Source of the DNA: Eulemur rufifrons
Lineage: Eukaryota; Chordata; Mammalia; Primates; Lemuridae
Length of the DNA: 64,000 nucleotides
Reading direction: 5' to 3'
Assembly (NCBI RefSeq): GCF_041146395.1
Contig: NC_090983.1
Coordinates: 62,441,501-62,505,500 of the forward strand
Shown here: piece by piece, positions 23,431 through 35,000 of the stretch
Position numbering within the stretch: the stretch's first letter is position 1
How the letters are laid out: the number at the start of each line of letters is the position of its first letter
Notes under the pieces: generated by a model
Database searches by the model: none
Seen by the model: the letters and a program-made list of their open reading frames with translations, nothing else
What the model was told of the DNA's origin: nothing
Made by a program: the position numbers and the translations under genes

Positions 23431-23740
23431 TTATTCATTCAAGTGTTAGGAATGCAGCCAGGAACAAAACAGCTGCTCACTTTCCAGTGGAGGAAACTGA
23501 CAATAAACACCTGGATGAATGATATAAGGTCAGATAGTGAGAAGAGCTATGAGGAAAAATTAAGTAAGATATGGATGTGTTGGGGAATGCCAATTTAATC
23601 AGTGTCATGAGAAATTCCTCTTTGAAAAGCTGACAAATGATTGTGTATCAAATTCCTATAGTGGAAATGTTTTCCTACCAGGGAGAACAGTGCAAAGATC
23701 TTGAGGACTTTGTGGAACAACAAGTTGCCAGTGAGGCTGA
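23431..23740 (-). repeat. L2 LINE 3' end (antisense)
   Basis: The order ATTCATTCAAGTGTTAGGAATG, GGAACAAAACAGCTG, CAATAAACACCTGGATGAATG, GAGAAGAGCTATGAGG and CAGGGAGAACAGTGCAAAGATCTTGAGG follows the antisense L2 3' end. Confidence 0.75.
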
Positions 23741-23804
23741 AGAGAAAGGAGCAGGGCTGGTGGTAAGAGAGGTGGACTCTTCCTCGTAATGGTGTAAAGG
23801 AAAA

Positions 23805-24000
23805 TAATTAATGGCACAGTCTTTGGAGTCAGATTATCTGGTTCTACATAGTAACTTCATCCATTATTATTTGTGTGCAATTTACCTAACCTCTCCATGT
23901 CTTGGATCCCCAGCTGCCAAATGGGGATAACAGTAGCAACGTCTCATCCCTGTGGCAATGAAATAACATAACATGTACAGCACTTTCTAGTGCTATCAGT
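23805..24000 (+). repeat. MIR SINE, nearly full length
   Basis: GGCACAGTCTTTGGAGTCAGATTATCTGG, then TTACCTAACCTCTCCATG, then CAAATGGGGATAACAGTAGCAACGTC, then AACATGTACAGCACTTTC match MIR through its core and 3' part. Confidence 0.82.
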
Positions 24001-24969
24001 GGTGAAATACTAGCTGAAGAAAGAGAATGGAGACATGAAGTTGTATTTAAAAAAAAAATTAGGTATCTTTACACATATTAAAAGGGGAAAGCTTGACAAA
24101 ATTTAACCTCTTTGCTCTATCTAATTGTTAGAGGTTTCCATACAGTTATTTCCTTCAACACCTTTCTGCAGTGGTTGCCATTTACTGACATTCAAGTTTA
24201 GCTGCTCTCCATTAAAGCAGCATTTTTTTCTTCCCAAGATCATAAAAACACAGCTTCGATAACTTTTTTATGCATATTTTTCAGAATCACAAAAGTGCTA
24301 TGTGTTTGTTAAAGAAATTCTTTAAAAAAAACCAGAAATATAAATATAGGAAAATAATATACATTGTGGTGGTAATCACAGAATCTCTTTCCAGGTCATT
24401 ACATATTAGTTAATTGAACCATTTCCAGTGATTCAATATTGTGGGAAATGTTTGATCATATTTTATGACTTATTTTTATATTGAATTTTCTAGTTCATCT
24501 GAATTTTATTTTGCTGCATGGTAAAATGGGAACCTAACTTTGATTTTTCCTGCAAAGGCAAACATTATCATATCACTAAACTGAAGTATAATCTCCCTCA
24601 AAAGCTAAACATATAAAAAGTGCTTGGATCTGTTTTTGTACTTTTATTCTGTTTCGTTGAACTATCTTTCCGTGAGCCAGTAGGGCATTATTTTCATACT
24701 TTTACATTAAAATTAAATATGTTGCATATATAATAATGACACTATAAACATTAAATATCATGTAGAGAAATTTACTATGCATTGCTGCTTCTTAACACAA
24801 TTTTCGTGTTTATTCTTACTCTATTATTCTTCCAGGTACAGCTTATATAATTTTATCAAGCTACAAAAAGTATTTTGGGGGATAGTTATTGGAGTGTGTT
24901 AAATTTGTAGATGCATTTGAGGAAACATTTTTACTTTATAAATCTTCTCATCTGGGAATATGTCATGCC

Positions 24970-24971
<2 letters not shown>
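24001..24971. other. No recognised gene
   Basis: AT-rich sequence with no recognised repeat. Confidence 0.5.

Positions 24972-25010
<39 letters not shown>
24972..25010. repeat. Pure (TG)n microsatellite, about 19 units
   Basis: An uninterrupted TG run. Pure dinucleotide runs of this length are usually polymorphic and can adopt Z-DNA. Confidence 0.98.
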
Positions 25011-25011
<1 letters not shown>

Positions 25012-25089
25012 CTTTACCAAAAACTTAGTCGTTTATAAAACTAATTTAAAGGGATTTCATTATTCTTAACCTTTCTTCCTCCACTTTAA

Positions 25090-25955
25090 CATCATTAACT
25101 GTTAAGGAAATGAAAATTAAAACCAAAATTAAATATCATAAAACACATATCAAAATGACCAAATTTTGTTGAAAAAAAGTAATATCACCAAATGTCGACA
25201 AGGATGCAGAGTAGCTTTATCGCTCATACATTCCTGGTGTGACTGTAAATGGTGCAGCCACTCTGGTACACACCTTACCAGTTTCTTTAAAAAACCAAAC
25301 ATGCAACTGCCACATAACTCAGCAACTGTAGTACTGGGCATTTATTCCAAAGAGATAAAGACTTAATCTTCATACAAAACCCAGCTAGGAATTTCATAAC
25401 AGCTTTATTCAAAATAGCCAAAAACTGAAAACAACCCATAATGTCCTTCAACAGATGCATAAACAAATCGTGGCATGTTCATGATATAGAATACTACTCA
25501 AGAACAAAAAGGATGAAACTATTCTTTTGCAAGTTGGTTGAAGGTCCAGAAAACTATGTTGAGTTTAAAAAAAAAACAACTCAATCCCAAAAGGTTACAC
25601 ACCATATATATGAATTCATTTGTATAACATTCTTGAAATGACAAAACTATAAAAATGGAGAACAAATTAGTGTTTTCCAGGTATTAAGAAAGTGGATGCT
25701 GGTAGGAGAGAAGCAAGTGTGGCTGCAGAGAACAGCATGCAAGAATCGGTGGTGATGGCAATGTTCTCTGTCTTGATGTATCAATGTCAATATCCTGGGT
25801 GTGATATTGTACTTTAGTTTTACAAGTTGTTGCCTTTGGGGGAAATTAGGTAAAGGTACACAAAGTCTCCGTATTATTTCTTACAACTTCATGTGAAACT
25901 GTTAATACAATGATCTCAAGTATAAAGTTTAATTAAAAATAAAAATAAGTGGAAA
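25090..25955 (+). mobile_element. L1M-type 3' end (ORF2 terminus and 3' UTR)
   Basis: It starts in the ORF2 C-terminal region (GGAAATGAAAATTAAAACC). It continues through ACTGGGCATTTATTCCAAAG, CATAACAGCTTTATTCA, TAGAATACTACTCA and GGGTGTGATATTGTACT. It ends with ACAAGTTGTTGCCTTTGGGG, GTATTATTTCTTACAAC and an A-rich end. This fits L1MC/L1MD-like subfamilies. Frameshifts and stops abolish ORF2 coding. Confidence 0.88.
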
Positions 25956-25974
25956 TTGTAAAAAGTGTTTTTAG

Positions 25975-27050
<1,076 letters not shown>

Positions 27051-27185
27051 AGAAGAAAGAGCACAAGTTTTGCAAATTGTAGCTCCACCATTTGCTGGTA
27101 GGTACCACTCTTCAAAAGTCACTGGGTCTTTCTAACCCTCAGGTTTCTCATCCAAAAATGGCGATTCTGGGGTTATAGATATGTC
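27051..27185 (+). repeat. MIR SINE fragment
   Basis: GCTCCACCATTTGCTGGTAG, then AAGTCACTGGGTCTTTCTAACCCTCAGGTTTCTCATCC, then AAAAATGGCGATTC follow the MIR order. Confidence 0.7.
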
Positions 27186-28055
27186 TTTATGTGTGGGACA
27201 TGCCAGATTTTCATTAACTCTTAATTAGTATTTGATAATGATGATGTTTATTCTTCAGAATAAACTAGTTACTATTCCAAAAGAAAAGGCAAGTCATGTG
27301 TAGTTTATTTGTAATCCCTAAATTACCTTATAAAATGTATGCCCTGGGACTTTCTAAAGCACCTATGTGATCTCACATAGAATTATAAAACTATTTCCGA
27401 CTTCAGATCCCAAATGAGACCACATTAGCACTTGATATGTATTATTTTCACATAAAAGTAATCTGAGTCATTTCAGATAACTTTCTATACCCTATAGCCC
27501 ATATAAAAGATATTACTAATCCTTTGGTGAGAGGCAGTGCTCAGCCTAAAAAGATATGTGTGTACTTGTTCAATGCTACTTGGAGACTTTAATTCCTTCT
27601 ACAATGCAATTTATAAGAAGTGTTTGCCTAAAATAAAACTTAAGATAGAATTTTGTAACATACTACTTTTGAGCAGAAAAGATATAACAAGATTTATGAT
27701 AAAACTTAAATCTCTGCAATCTAAGTAGAACTTATTTCAAAGGCCACAAAGCTTGAACAAAATTTGATCTCACAATATTTAAAATTCATTTATGACTCTG
27801 CTAACACAATCCCATTGACTCCTTAGGAAAAGAATTGAATTAGACTGTTATCTATTATTTTAGAACATTTATAGACAAATAAGTCTATATAATTTGCTTT
27901 TAAAAATATTTATTAACCCATTAAATGTATGCATAGATTGCTGTCTCTGTAAAGGAAATATTCTTAGACCTCCTTAAATTGCTTCTTTGTACATTCTTCT
28001 AAATAGCATGCTTGCCTCTTATATCTTCTTAGTTTCTGTGTTTCTTTGAATTTAG
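27186..28055. other. No recognised gene
   Basis: AT-rich. The 63-codon frame at 27537-27728 is unremarkable. Confidence 0.5.
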
Positions 28056-28150
28056 GTTAGCAACTAGAGAACTTAAATTCTTGTCCTAGCTGTGCCAAGT
28101 GCTACTTGTATGGCTTAGGAAAATTCACAAATTTAGGTTCTGAAAGAGTT
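28056..28150 (+). repeat. MIR SINE fragment
   Basis: CTAGAGAACTTAAATTCTTGTCCTAGCTGTGCC, then CTTAGGAAAATTCACAAATTTAGG are diverged matches to the MIR core. Confidence 0.55.
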
Positions 28151-28239
28151 ATTTTCAGAAATTCTTCTTAACTTCAGAATTTTAAAATTTTTCACAAATT
28201 CTTTTCAGAATGTAGCTAAGTATGATTCTTTGTAAAACA

Positions 28240-28715
28240 AAGACAAAAATACTTACACTATTATATCACGTATTTATTACCATAATAATGTCACATAATA
28301 AACAGCCACAAAGTTACATACATTTATGTAAGTTACATACATTTATAATTATTTATATAGCTCACCAACATCAAGAGTCAGCTGACCTTGAAAGAGCTTA
28401 CTCATGTATCTGAGATCAGCTGTGGATTGGCAGAGTGGTTCTGCTGATCTGGGCTGAGCTTCCTCACATGCCTATGGTTGCCTAACTGTTGACTGACCTA
28501 TTACAGTTTTGAGTGGAGTTTGTGAGGTTCTCAGCTCTCTTCTATGTTTTCTATCCTTCAGCAGGCCACCTCCAGCATGTTCTCCTGGTAACAGTAAGAA
28601 ATAAACACAAAGTGGAAACATTCAAGTGTTTTTCAAGTCTCTGCTATGTCACAACTACTGACATACCATTGACCAAAGCAAATCACATGGCTTGACTCAG
28701 AATAGGGGGCAGGAG
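28240..28715. repeat. Probable old interspersed repeat, family unresolved
   Basis: The end (AAGTCTCTGCTATGTCAC, CATACCATTGACCAAAGCAA, TCACATGGCTTGACTCAGAAT) is a phrase I associate with a widely dispersed mammalian repeat, but I cannot name it securely. Inside lies a 19-bp tandem duplication (AGTTACATACATTTATGTA, 28312-28345). Confidence 0.4.
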
Positions 28716-28827
28716 AATTTCATCCAAACTCTTGCTCAAAGGACCAGCAACATCTTGGCAAAGGGCATAGATATAGAGAAATCTGAAAAACTGGAGCAGC
28801 CATTTTGTGATCAATCTCCCATACCAG

Positions 28828-28910
28828 CTTATTACATAGAGTTGTTGTGAAGGTGAAATATTAATAATATACTTGAAAGCCCTCAATGTATTATAATATG
28901 CTTTACAAAT
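28828..28910 (+). repeat. MIR SINE 3' scrap
   Basis: ACATAGAGTTGTTGTGAAGGTGAAATATTAATAATATACTTGAAAG matches the MIR 3' part (CATAGGGTTGTTGTGAGGATTAAATGAG). Confidence 0.55.
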
Positions 28911-28983
28911 TTGGCTATTGTAGACATTCTCATTGTTATCATGACACTTTATATCATGTGAAAATGATATGAAATCCAAGTTT

Positions 28984-29157
28984 CAATTTTCATAAAGAAA
29001 GTTTTATTGGAACACAGCCATCCTCAGCTTAACATTGTCTAGAGTTGCTTTTGTACTAGTGGCAGAGTTGAGTAAATACAACAGAAATCAAGTGGATTGA
29101 GATGCCTAAAATATTTACCATCTGGCCCTTTAGAGAAAAGGTTTTCTGACCCCTAGT
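28984..29157 (+). mobile_element. hAT-like non-autonomous DNA transposon fragment
   Basis: TTTTCATAAAGAAAGTTTTATTGGAACACAGCCATCC, then GGCAGAGTTGAGTAAATACAACAG, then CCTAAAATATTTACCATCTGGCCCTTTAGAG and TTTTCTGACCCCTAG match a common mammalian hAT-type MER element. There is no coding capacity. Exact subfamily and terminal repeats are not resolved. Confidence 0.75.
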
Positions 29158-29206
29158 TTTAAAATATTTACATGGATCTCCTTAGGTTTTAAAAAGACAT
29201 TTCTCT

Positions 29207-29542
29207 CCAGGTGAGGAGGTTCACACCTGCAATCCTAGCACTCTGGGAGGTGCAGGTGGGAGGATGGCTTGAGCTCAGGAGTTTGAGACAAGCCTGATCA
29301 AGAGTGAGACCCCATCTCTACTAAAAATAGAAAAAATTAGCTGGACATCATGACGTGCCCATGACATGCATCTGTAATCCCAGCTACTTAGGAGGCTGAG
29401 GCAGGAGGATCCCTTGAGCCCAGGAGCTTGAGGCTGCAGTGGGCTATGACAATGCCATTGTACTCTACCCAGGACGAAAGAGTGAGACTCTGCCGAGAGG
29501 AAGGAAGGAAGGAAGGAAGGAAGGAAGGAAGGAAGGAGGGGG
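29207..29542 (+). mobile_element. Alu SINE with (GGAA)n in place of an A tail
   Basis: Both arms are present (CACTCTGGGAGG left, TCCCAGCTACTTAGGAGGCTG right). The junction contains an internal near-duplication around CATGACGTGCCCATGACATG. The 3' end passes into nine GGAA units and a G run (29499-29542). Flanking copies AAAAAGACATTTCTCTC (29191-29206) and AAAAAGACATCTCTC (29543-29558) are similar but carry an indel. Confidence 0.92.
29499..29540. repeat. (GGAA)n microsatellite
   Basis: Nine uninterrupted GGAA units and a GGAGGGGG end derived from the Alu tail. On the protein level this only creates an artefactual Lys-Glu-Gly-Arg repeat. Confidence 0.97.
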
Positions 29543-29558
29543 AAAAAAGACATCTCTC

Positions 29559-30612
29559 AAAAGGTCTAGCCTGGTTATTGGGTCACTTCTCTCAGATCCT
29601 TTGTGAATATTTGAAAGCATCAGGAATGATATTATATATGACTTTTGACTAAAAGTACTATTAATGTACCTACTTTGTCAGCTTAATTCCCATCTCATTC
29701 TTCTCTCTCACTTCTCTTTGGCTTTATTTAGTCTTTGAAACTCATACTAGCTGGCTGTCTTTCTACAGTGTCCTTATAGCTCAGGTGTGGACAGATAACT
29801 GACACAAGCTTCAGTGACTAGTTGTTCCCTGCCAAGTTCCGCTAGAGGAAAAGTCCAGTTCTGCAAACTTCTGTCAATCCTCCCACCTATGAGAGACAAG
29901 AACTGGAACTCCCAAACTGGACACTGCTGGCCCTGCGCTAACTCTTTAGGTTCAAACCAGACCTAAACCCTTGACAATAAGTGGATAACTAGTAAAAGGA
30001 GTAGCCTGACATGGAACGCAAATATTCTGACTACAAATATTAGAATAATGCTATATTATACCATGGATATGGCTCATTAGATTAGATTAGCTCACATTTG
30101 CAATGTCATCCTTAAGAAATTAAATATATAATTTTTCATTAAAATAAATAAATATGTCAATTAAAACCCTGTATTCAAGTATAACATTATGCTTGAATAT
30201 ATTGCCTTTCAGTTTTTAACTGCTCTCAGTTATCATGTATTTGATTTTATGAATAGTCATTAAACTAGCGTGAGCGATTTTATATCATTCTGCTTTTATC
30301 CTCACACTTGATTATAAAGTTCCTTTTTAACTCACCCCCATTTGTTATCTTAGAATTAGCTCTTTCACAATGCTAACATACAGTTCTTTATATTCAGTGC
30401 AGTTTGGGATCAAAATACTATCAATTTTGATCCCAGCTACCAGCCACAAGACACATGCTCTGCCTATCAGGGATTTTCTGGCTCAGACGGCAGTTTTCTT
30501 AGCACTTCTTGTCCCAGAGTTTGCCTTCCAGATCACTCTCTCTGTTTCAACAGGTGAAACAAGAAATTTCTACTCCTTTCTTCTCTCTCTCTTTTTTTTA
30601 ACAAGTCAATCC
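29559..30612. other. No recognised gene; small perfect hairpin
   Basis: A 10-bp perfect inverted repeat (GGGATCAAAA / TTTTGATCCC, 30406-30434, loop 9) lies in otherwise unclassified sequence. The 93-codon frame at 30370-30651 runs into L1-derived sequence. Confidence 0.45.
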
Positions 30613-30702
30613 ATTTTTTTTAATTTCAAAATATTAAGTGAGTACATATGAAGGAGGTACAAATGTTTTTGTTACATGGATACCTTGTGTAAGCTTTCCT
30701 TC
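30613..30702 (-). mobile_element. Short L1 3' end (antisense)
   Basis: TTTTTTTTAATTTCAAAATATTAAG, then GGAGGTACAAATGTTTTTGTTACATGGATACC is the antisense tail and 3' UTR of an older L1. A second T run 12 nt further left (30592-30600) may be a tail interruption. No clean target-site duplication. Confidence 0.72.
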
Positions 30703-31203
30703 CTTCTCTTGCACTGAATATGTTATCTATGGCTACTTTCTCCTATCATAAGGAATTATCATTCTAATATCTTGAATCAGTTCTTTGAATTCCATACAAA
30801 TCTTTTCTTCCACATGACTGAAAAAGAGCATGAGTAAAACCAGGTGGTCATATCTTCCAACAGGAGCATTCAACTGGCATTTCACAATCAAATGTGAATT
30901 ATTTTCCCCCTTTACTTTAAATAAAATACCTTCCTACCTACCTATGCCTAGTAAAGTTCAGTGAACTGCTCTGACAAGTGATGCTTAAAAAGTGAAAGCT
31001 GAAATTACCTTCTATACTTTTAAGATGGTCATCTAAATCATTTGTGTTGAAAACTGATAGCAAACAAGTTGCTAGAATGGCAGTATTAAGGCATTTGTGC
31101 ACTATGAAATGGCAGTATGTATATTCTAGAAAGTATAAATCAACTTATTTCAAGAACATTTTGAGAAAGTTTTGTTTATTTAATCTTCACTCTCCTTTGT
31201 TTT
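30703..31203. other. No recognised feature
   Basis: AT-rich unique-looking sequence. Confidence 0.5.
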
Positions 31204-31217
31204 AAAATCACTCTGAG
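31204..31217. repeat. Target-site duplication, left copy
   Basis: AAAATCACTCTGAG, identical to 31313-31326. Confidence 0.93.
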
Positions 31218-31312
31218 TCAGGGGGATGGGGAGGCATGGGCAATGTATATAGCCTGATCTTTTGTACCCCCTTAATGAGCTGAAAAACAAACAAAATAAA
31301 ATAAAATAAAAT
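31218..31312 (+). mobile_element. Minimal L1 3' stub (about 95 bp)
   Basis: Only the last part of an L1 3' UTR is present: CAGGGGGATGGGGAGGCATGGG, then CAATGTATATAGCCTGATC, TTTTGTACCCCC, TTAATGAGCTGAAAA and an (AAAAT)n tail. Exact 14-bp duplications AAAATCACTCTGAG flank it (31204-31217 and 31313-31326), so the insertion is complete as it stands and was very severely 5'-truncated. Confidence 0.93.
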
Positions 31313-31326
31313 AAAATCACTCTGAG
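31313..31326. repeat. Target-site duplication, right copy
   Basis: AAAATCACTCTGAG, following the AAAAT-rich tail. Confidence 0.93.
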
Positions 31327-33350
31327 AGCTGTCTATTTCAAACTCTCATTATTTTAAGACATTCTGAGTTTAGATGAGTAACTATCTCAGCCACTCTCCC
31401 CTTTTGTGGCAGGAAGGCAGTTCCTTATTCAGGAAAAGCTAGAGGGAGAGTAAGTGGAGGGGGCTGAAGAGTAAGAGCCCTCTGCCAGTTCCAGAGAACT
31501 CCTTTATCCATTGGGGTGAAGATGGGCTTTGGAGACTGATAATGAAGTAAAACGGAGACATCCTCACAAAGAACACCAACAGGTGCACTTAGAACTGCAG
31601 AGAAGAGTCTGCAGCCCAGGAGCATTTTTCTATGATTCTCAAAAATCTGCTTTTGTTTAGCTGACATTAAAATTCTTCGCTTTGTTTTTTAATTCTAAAG
31701 ATGCCAAGAATTCACTGGCTAAAAAATATGATGGGAACAGCCATCCTACAGTCAAAAATTTAGACCCTTTAAGTGCCCTGTAAAGAGTCTTGTACATGAA
31801 GGCAAAGCATACTTTGATCAAAGCACTCAGGTCCTATTGTGGAGCTTTGAAGAGAAAAACGCAACATCCTAAATGCACGACAATGAAAAAGAGACAAAGA
31901 CAGATGCGAAGACAGGGTTAGGAAAACATCTTCATTTTGTAGTCTCCTCTCTCTTTACCTTTTCATATTACCATCTTTAGCATTTTTTTGTTTGTCCATT
32001 TCCTTTCTTTCCTTTTTTCTTTCTTTTACCTCTTCTGAATGTAATAGCTATTGTAAACCTGCTTCACTGCAGGAACTGAGGTTTTTGCTGCATCCTCCTC
32101 TTTTTATAGGAAGAAGAAAACATTTACTGTATGAAGCATTCAGAAGTTACTCTGGCTGTCTGACTTCTAAGTGCAGAGCACATTTTACCCTTTCCAACTT
32201 CTGAGTTATGTTAACTGTTGAAGAGAGACATGACTTTTGGGCATTAGAAAAAGGTCCTGCGAGGTTGCATAGGCACACAATAGCTCAGAAGTTATTCTTA
32301 TAATGAAAAGAATATGAACTAAATTCCCTTTGAAATCTGTTACCTAAAAGGCAGGATGTAGGTGGAGGCGGGGCACTGTTTTGTGACTTGTGTTGAGCAA
32401 CATATGTTGCAAAAACCTTTTAAATGTATAACCTGTTTCCCAAAGGACCAGCTGTTTCTCCCATTTATACTTCATCAAGGTATTGCTACTCAGAGACTAT
32501 TTTCAAGTGCCTTCCTGGCAAAGCCAGAGACTAATAGATTAATGGTGGCAATAGCAGTCTCCATGAAAGAGTTCTAAAAATACAGTACCTTTCAAAATCT
32601 CTGCTGATGCAGAAGACCTGGCGGTGACATCTGGATTATTGCTCTAGGAATATTTTCAGCCCAGAGGGCATGCACTGAATAAAACAGGGGCAAGAATATC
32701 ATGTAATCTACATTTCCTCTTAATAACTCCTGTCTTTGCCTCATGGTTTTCACATATCATTTCAAAGCCTTCCCTGTTATTTATAGATAAGGATTTTTTT
32801 CAGCCATGTGGAAATATATTACAAAAAATATAATGGTTATTTTTAACATCTTACATATAAGTGTTTTCTGTGGTTATTGAACTGAAGTAACACTAAAGAG
32901 GGTCATCATATGAATCCAAAGCAAAAATTGGAAAATGGTGATTTGCAGGCCATGAGAGATGTGTTCTGTTTGACCTATAATATTTTAGAAGTGTTTGAGC
33001 CAACTTTTAAAATCTATAAATTTCACATGAAGATGTCAGGGTGTCCAGCTTCTGAAAACTTGGAAGATCTGATTATACTAGGCTTACATTCACAAATAAC
33101 AAAAATCAGCCAAAGCTAAGTAACAGCAGCTCCTGAAAGGCAGCTCTGGCCAACATTTGTCAGAATCCCCGACACCCATGGCGTCCTTACAGAGTGCATG
33201 TGTTAGGTGCCTGCTCTCTTCCCACTGCACTCATGCATGCCACCTGCCTTGAAGGCTTTTGAACCTTTGATCCTTGTTCCAACAAAACACTAAAATGGAA
33301 ATGTCTTCTCAGAAATATTAATGGGTAATATAGATAACTCGATTGCACTT
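31327..33350. other. Repeat-poor sequence, no recognised gene
   Basis: 32890-33300 has the feel of an old dispersed element (CTGTTTGACCTATAATATTTT, CACATGAAGATGTCAGGGTGTCC, AGTAACAGCAGCTCCTGAAAGG) but was not classified. The 69-codon frame inside it (32910-33119) is not a known protein. The remainder is unremarkable. Confidence 0.4.
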
Positions 33351-33352
33351 TC

Positions 33353-33386
33353 TGAGAGAAAGAGAGAGAGTGTGTGTGTGTGTGTA
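33353..33386. repeat. (GA)n(GT)n compound microsatellite
   Basis: GAGAGAAAGAGAGAGAG followed by seven GT units. Confidence 0.95.
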
Positions 33387-34589
33387 AACATTGGTTTATG
33401 ATAACTCATTTTGCAATTTTACTGCATAGCACACTCAGCTTCTCCATAGGACCAGTACCAAGGAACTAACAATAGGCTTGAGGCATCAGCAAATCAGTGG
33501 AAACAAAAATAGAACATTCTGAATTTATCCAGAATCTTGGTCAAAAACATCTAGAAATAAGCTCGCCTAATTTTATCATACATGCATGTTTTGTAGTTAC
33601 AGCTTAGCATTGTTTTTGTTTCAAATTACTGTGGCCGTCCACATACTCATTTTATTGCTTCAGAATCTATAAGGGACTTATCTGGCTAATTCTGAGCAAC
33701 TGGCTTTCAAAGCCCCTCTTGAGTCTTGGAGATAATTTGGAGTGTCAAATTTATTTCACATGACTACAGAGCAAAGCTATTTTAACATTTGACCATCTCG
33801 ACTCACATGACTGGCAAATTCTTGGCTGTCATCCTGGAAACTAATGTATTTCCGCGTGTTCTTTCCTTTCTTTTTTTCTCATTATCTTGCTTAATAATCA
33901 TGCATGTGCACAAGGGTGAGTTCCCTTCAATAAACACTCTCACCCCTTTGCCATCCACTGTTGAATGATCAAGCTGCATGCTTTCATAATTTCAGTAGCA
34001 ATGCGCATTTTAGGGCACATGGTACATACAAGGCAGTCTGCAATGCTACAGACAAACATTCAGAGAGGAAAGTTATCTCTAAGGGTTGAGGAAGACAGAG
34101 AAGCATTCAGGAAAGGCTTGAGTAGGGCACTAGCAGAGGAATGATGGCCAGTAGGACAGGAGAAAGGTATTATCTGAACTCAGACAATAAGCAAAACAGA
34201 GGCTTAAATAAAGGATGTGTCTTGGGCTTTTGGGAGAAGTATGAGAAGATCTGTTAGGCTGGAGCAAAGTTTTTCAAGAGAAGTTGGAGACAAAATGAGG
34301 TAAACCTTGAATTTCAAGCTTAGGATTTCAAAGTTTATTCTATACAGATATGAAATAGCTACAGAAGGCTCAGGCCACCTTCTACATGAGCAGTTCATAA
34401 CCTCTGCCTTAGTGAACCCTGCTACAAATGGTCACCCCTTTTATTTCTCAGTTGTTTTTAGGAGATGGAGAAAATACTAATGCCCACTGGATTGAGAGGT
34501 TTGGTTTCCAGTGTTTTTCTTAGACAATCATCAACAACATGGAATCTGTATCTGCTTCTGGATCCAGAGATTCTCAATACTGCACAATC
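33387..34589. other. No recognised gene
   Basis: Unique-looking sequence. No exon or repeat was supported. Confidence 0.5.
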
Positions 34590-34653
34590 ACCTTCTTCTT
34601 TTTCTTCTCTTCCTTCTCCTTCCTCCTCCTCCTCCTCCTTTCCCTTCCTCTTC
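34590..34653. repeat. Pyrimidine-rich (TTC/TCC)n tract
   Basis: Irregular TTC and TCC repeats on the plus strand. On the minus strand the purine mirror encodes a meaningless Glu/Gly/Lys-rich frame. Such mirror-like polypurine tracts may form triplex DNA. Confidence 0.93.
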
Positions 34654-34654
34654 A

Positions 34655-35000
34655 AGCCAACACTTGTATAGTGCTTACTCTGAGCTAAACACTATTTTTG
34701 ATACTTTATCTTTTATTTATGTCAGTTTTTAATCACTTTTCAAATATTTTTCCTCCAGGACTAGAATGAGCTTCATTTAATCATCACAATAAACCTATGA
34801 GATAGGTGCTAATACCATCTCTATTTTACATATGATAAATCTTTAATAACAAGCTTCAGCATACTACTGCCTCACTACTCTCTATCATGTCATCTAACCT
34901 TGATTCTTTCATCTGCATGACTCTGTAAATATTAGCAATAACCAACTAAGAGCAACCATTTATTGAGTGCTTACTATGTGCTTCATACTATGTGTTGAAA
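34655..35000 (-). repeat. MIR/L2-type fragments (antisense)
   Basis: TAGTGCTTACTCTGAGCTAAACACT and, after a gap, CATTTAATCATCACAATAAACCTATGAGATAGGTGCTAATACC with CTATTTTACATATGATAAA match antisense MIR. A second piece at 34955-34990 (CATTTATTGAGTGCTTACTATGTGC) is another MIR or L2 end. Confidence 0.7.

Noticed and set aside
24972..25010. Functional Z-DNA regulatory element in the (TG)n
   Set aside because: Pure TG runs are ubiquitous and nothing nearby suggests a promoter.
29428..29652. Lys-Glu-Gly-Arg repeat protein
   Set aside because: Created by the (GGAA)n tail of an Alu.
30592..30612. Second L1 3' transduction, from a doubled T run
   Set aside because: Only about 12 nt separate the T runs and no clean target-site duplication encloses them. 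Tail mutation explains it better.
34458..34655. Glu/Gly/Lys-rich minus-strand ORF
   Set aside because: Created by the TTC/TCC tract at 34590-34653.
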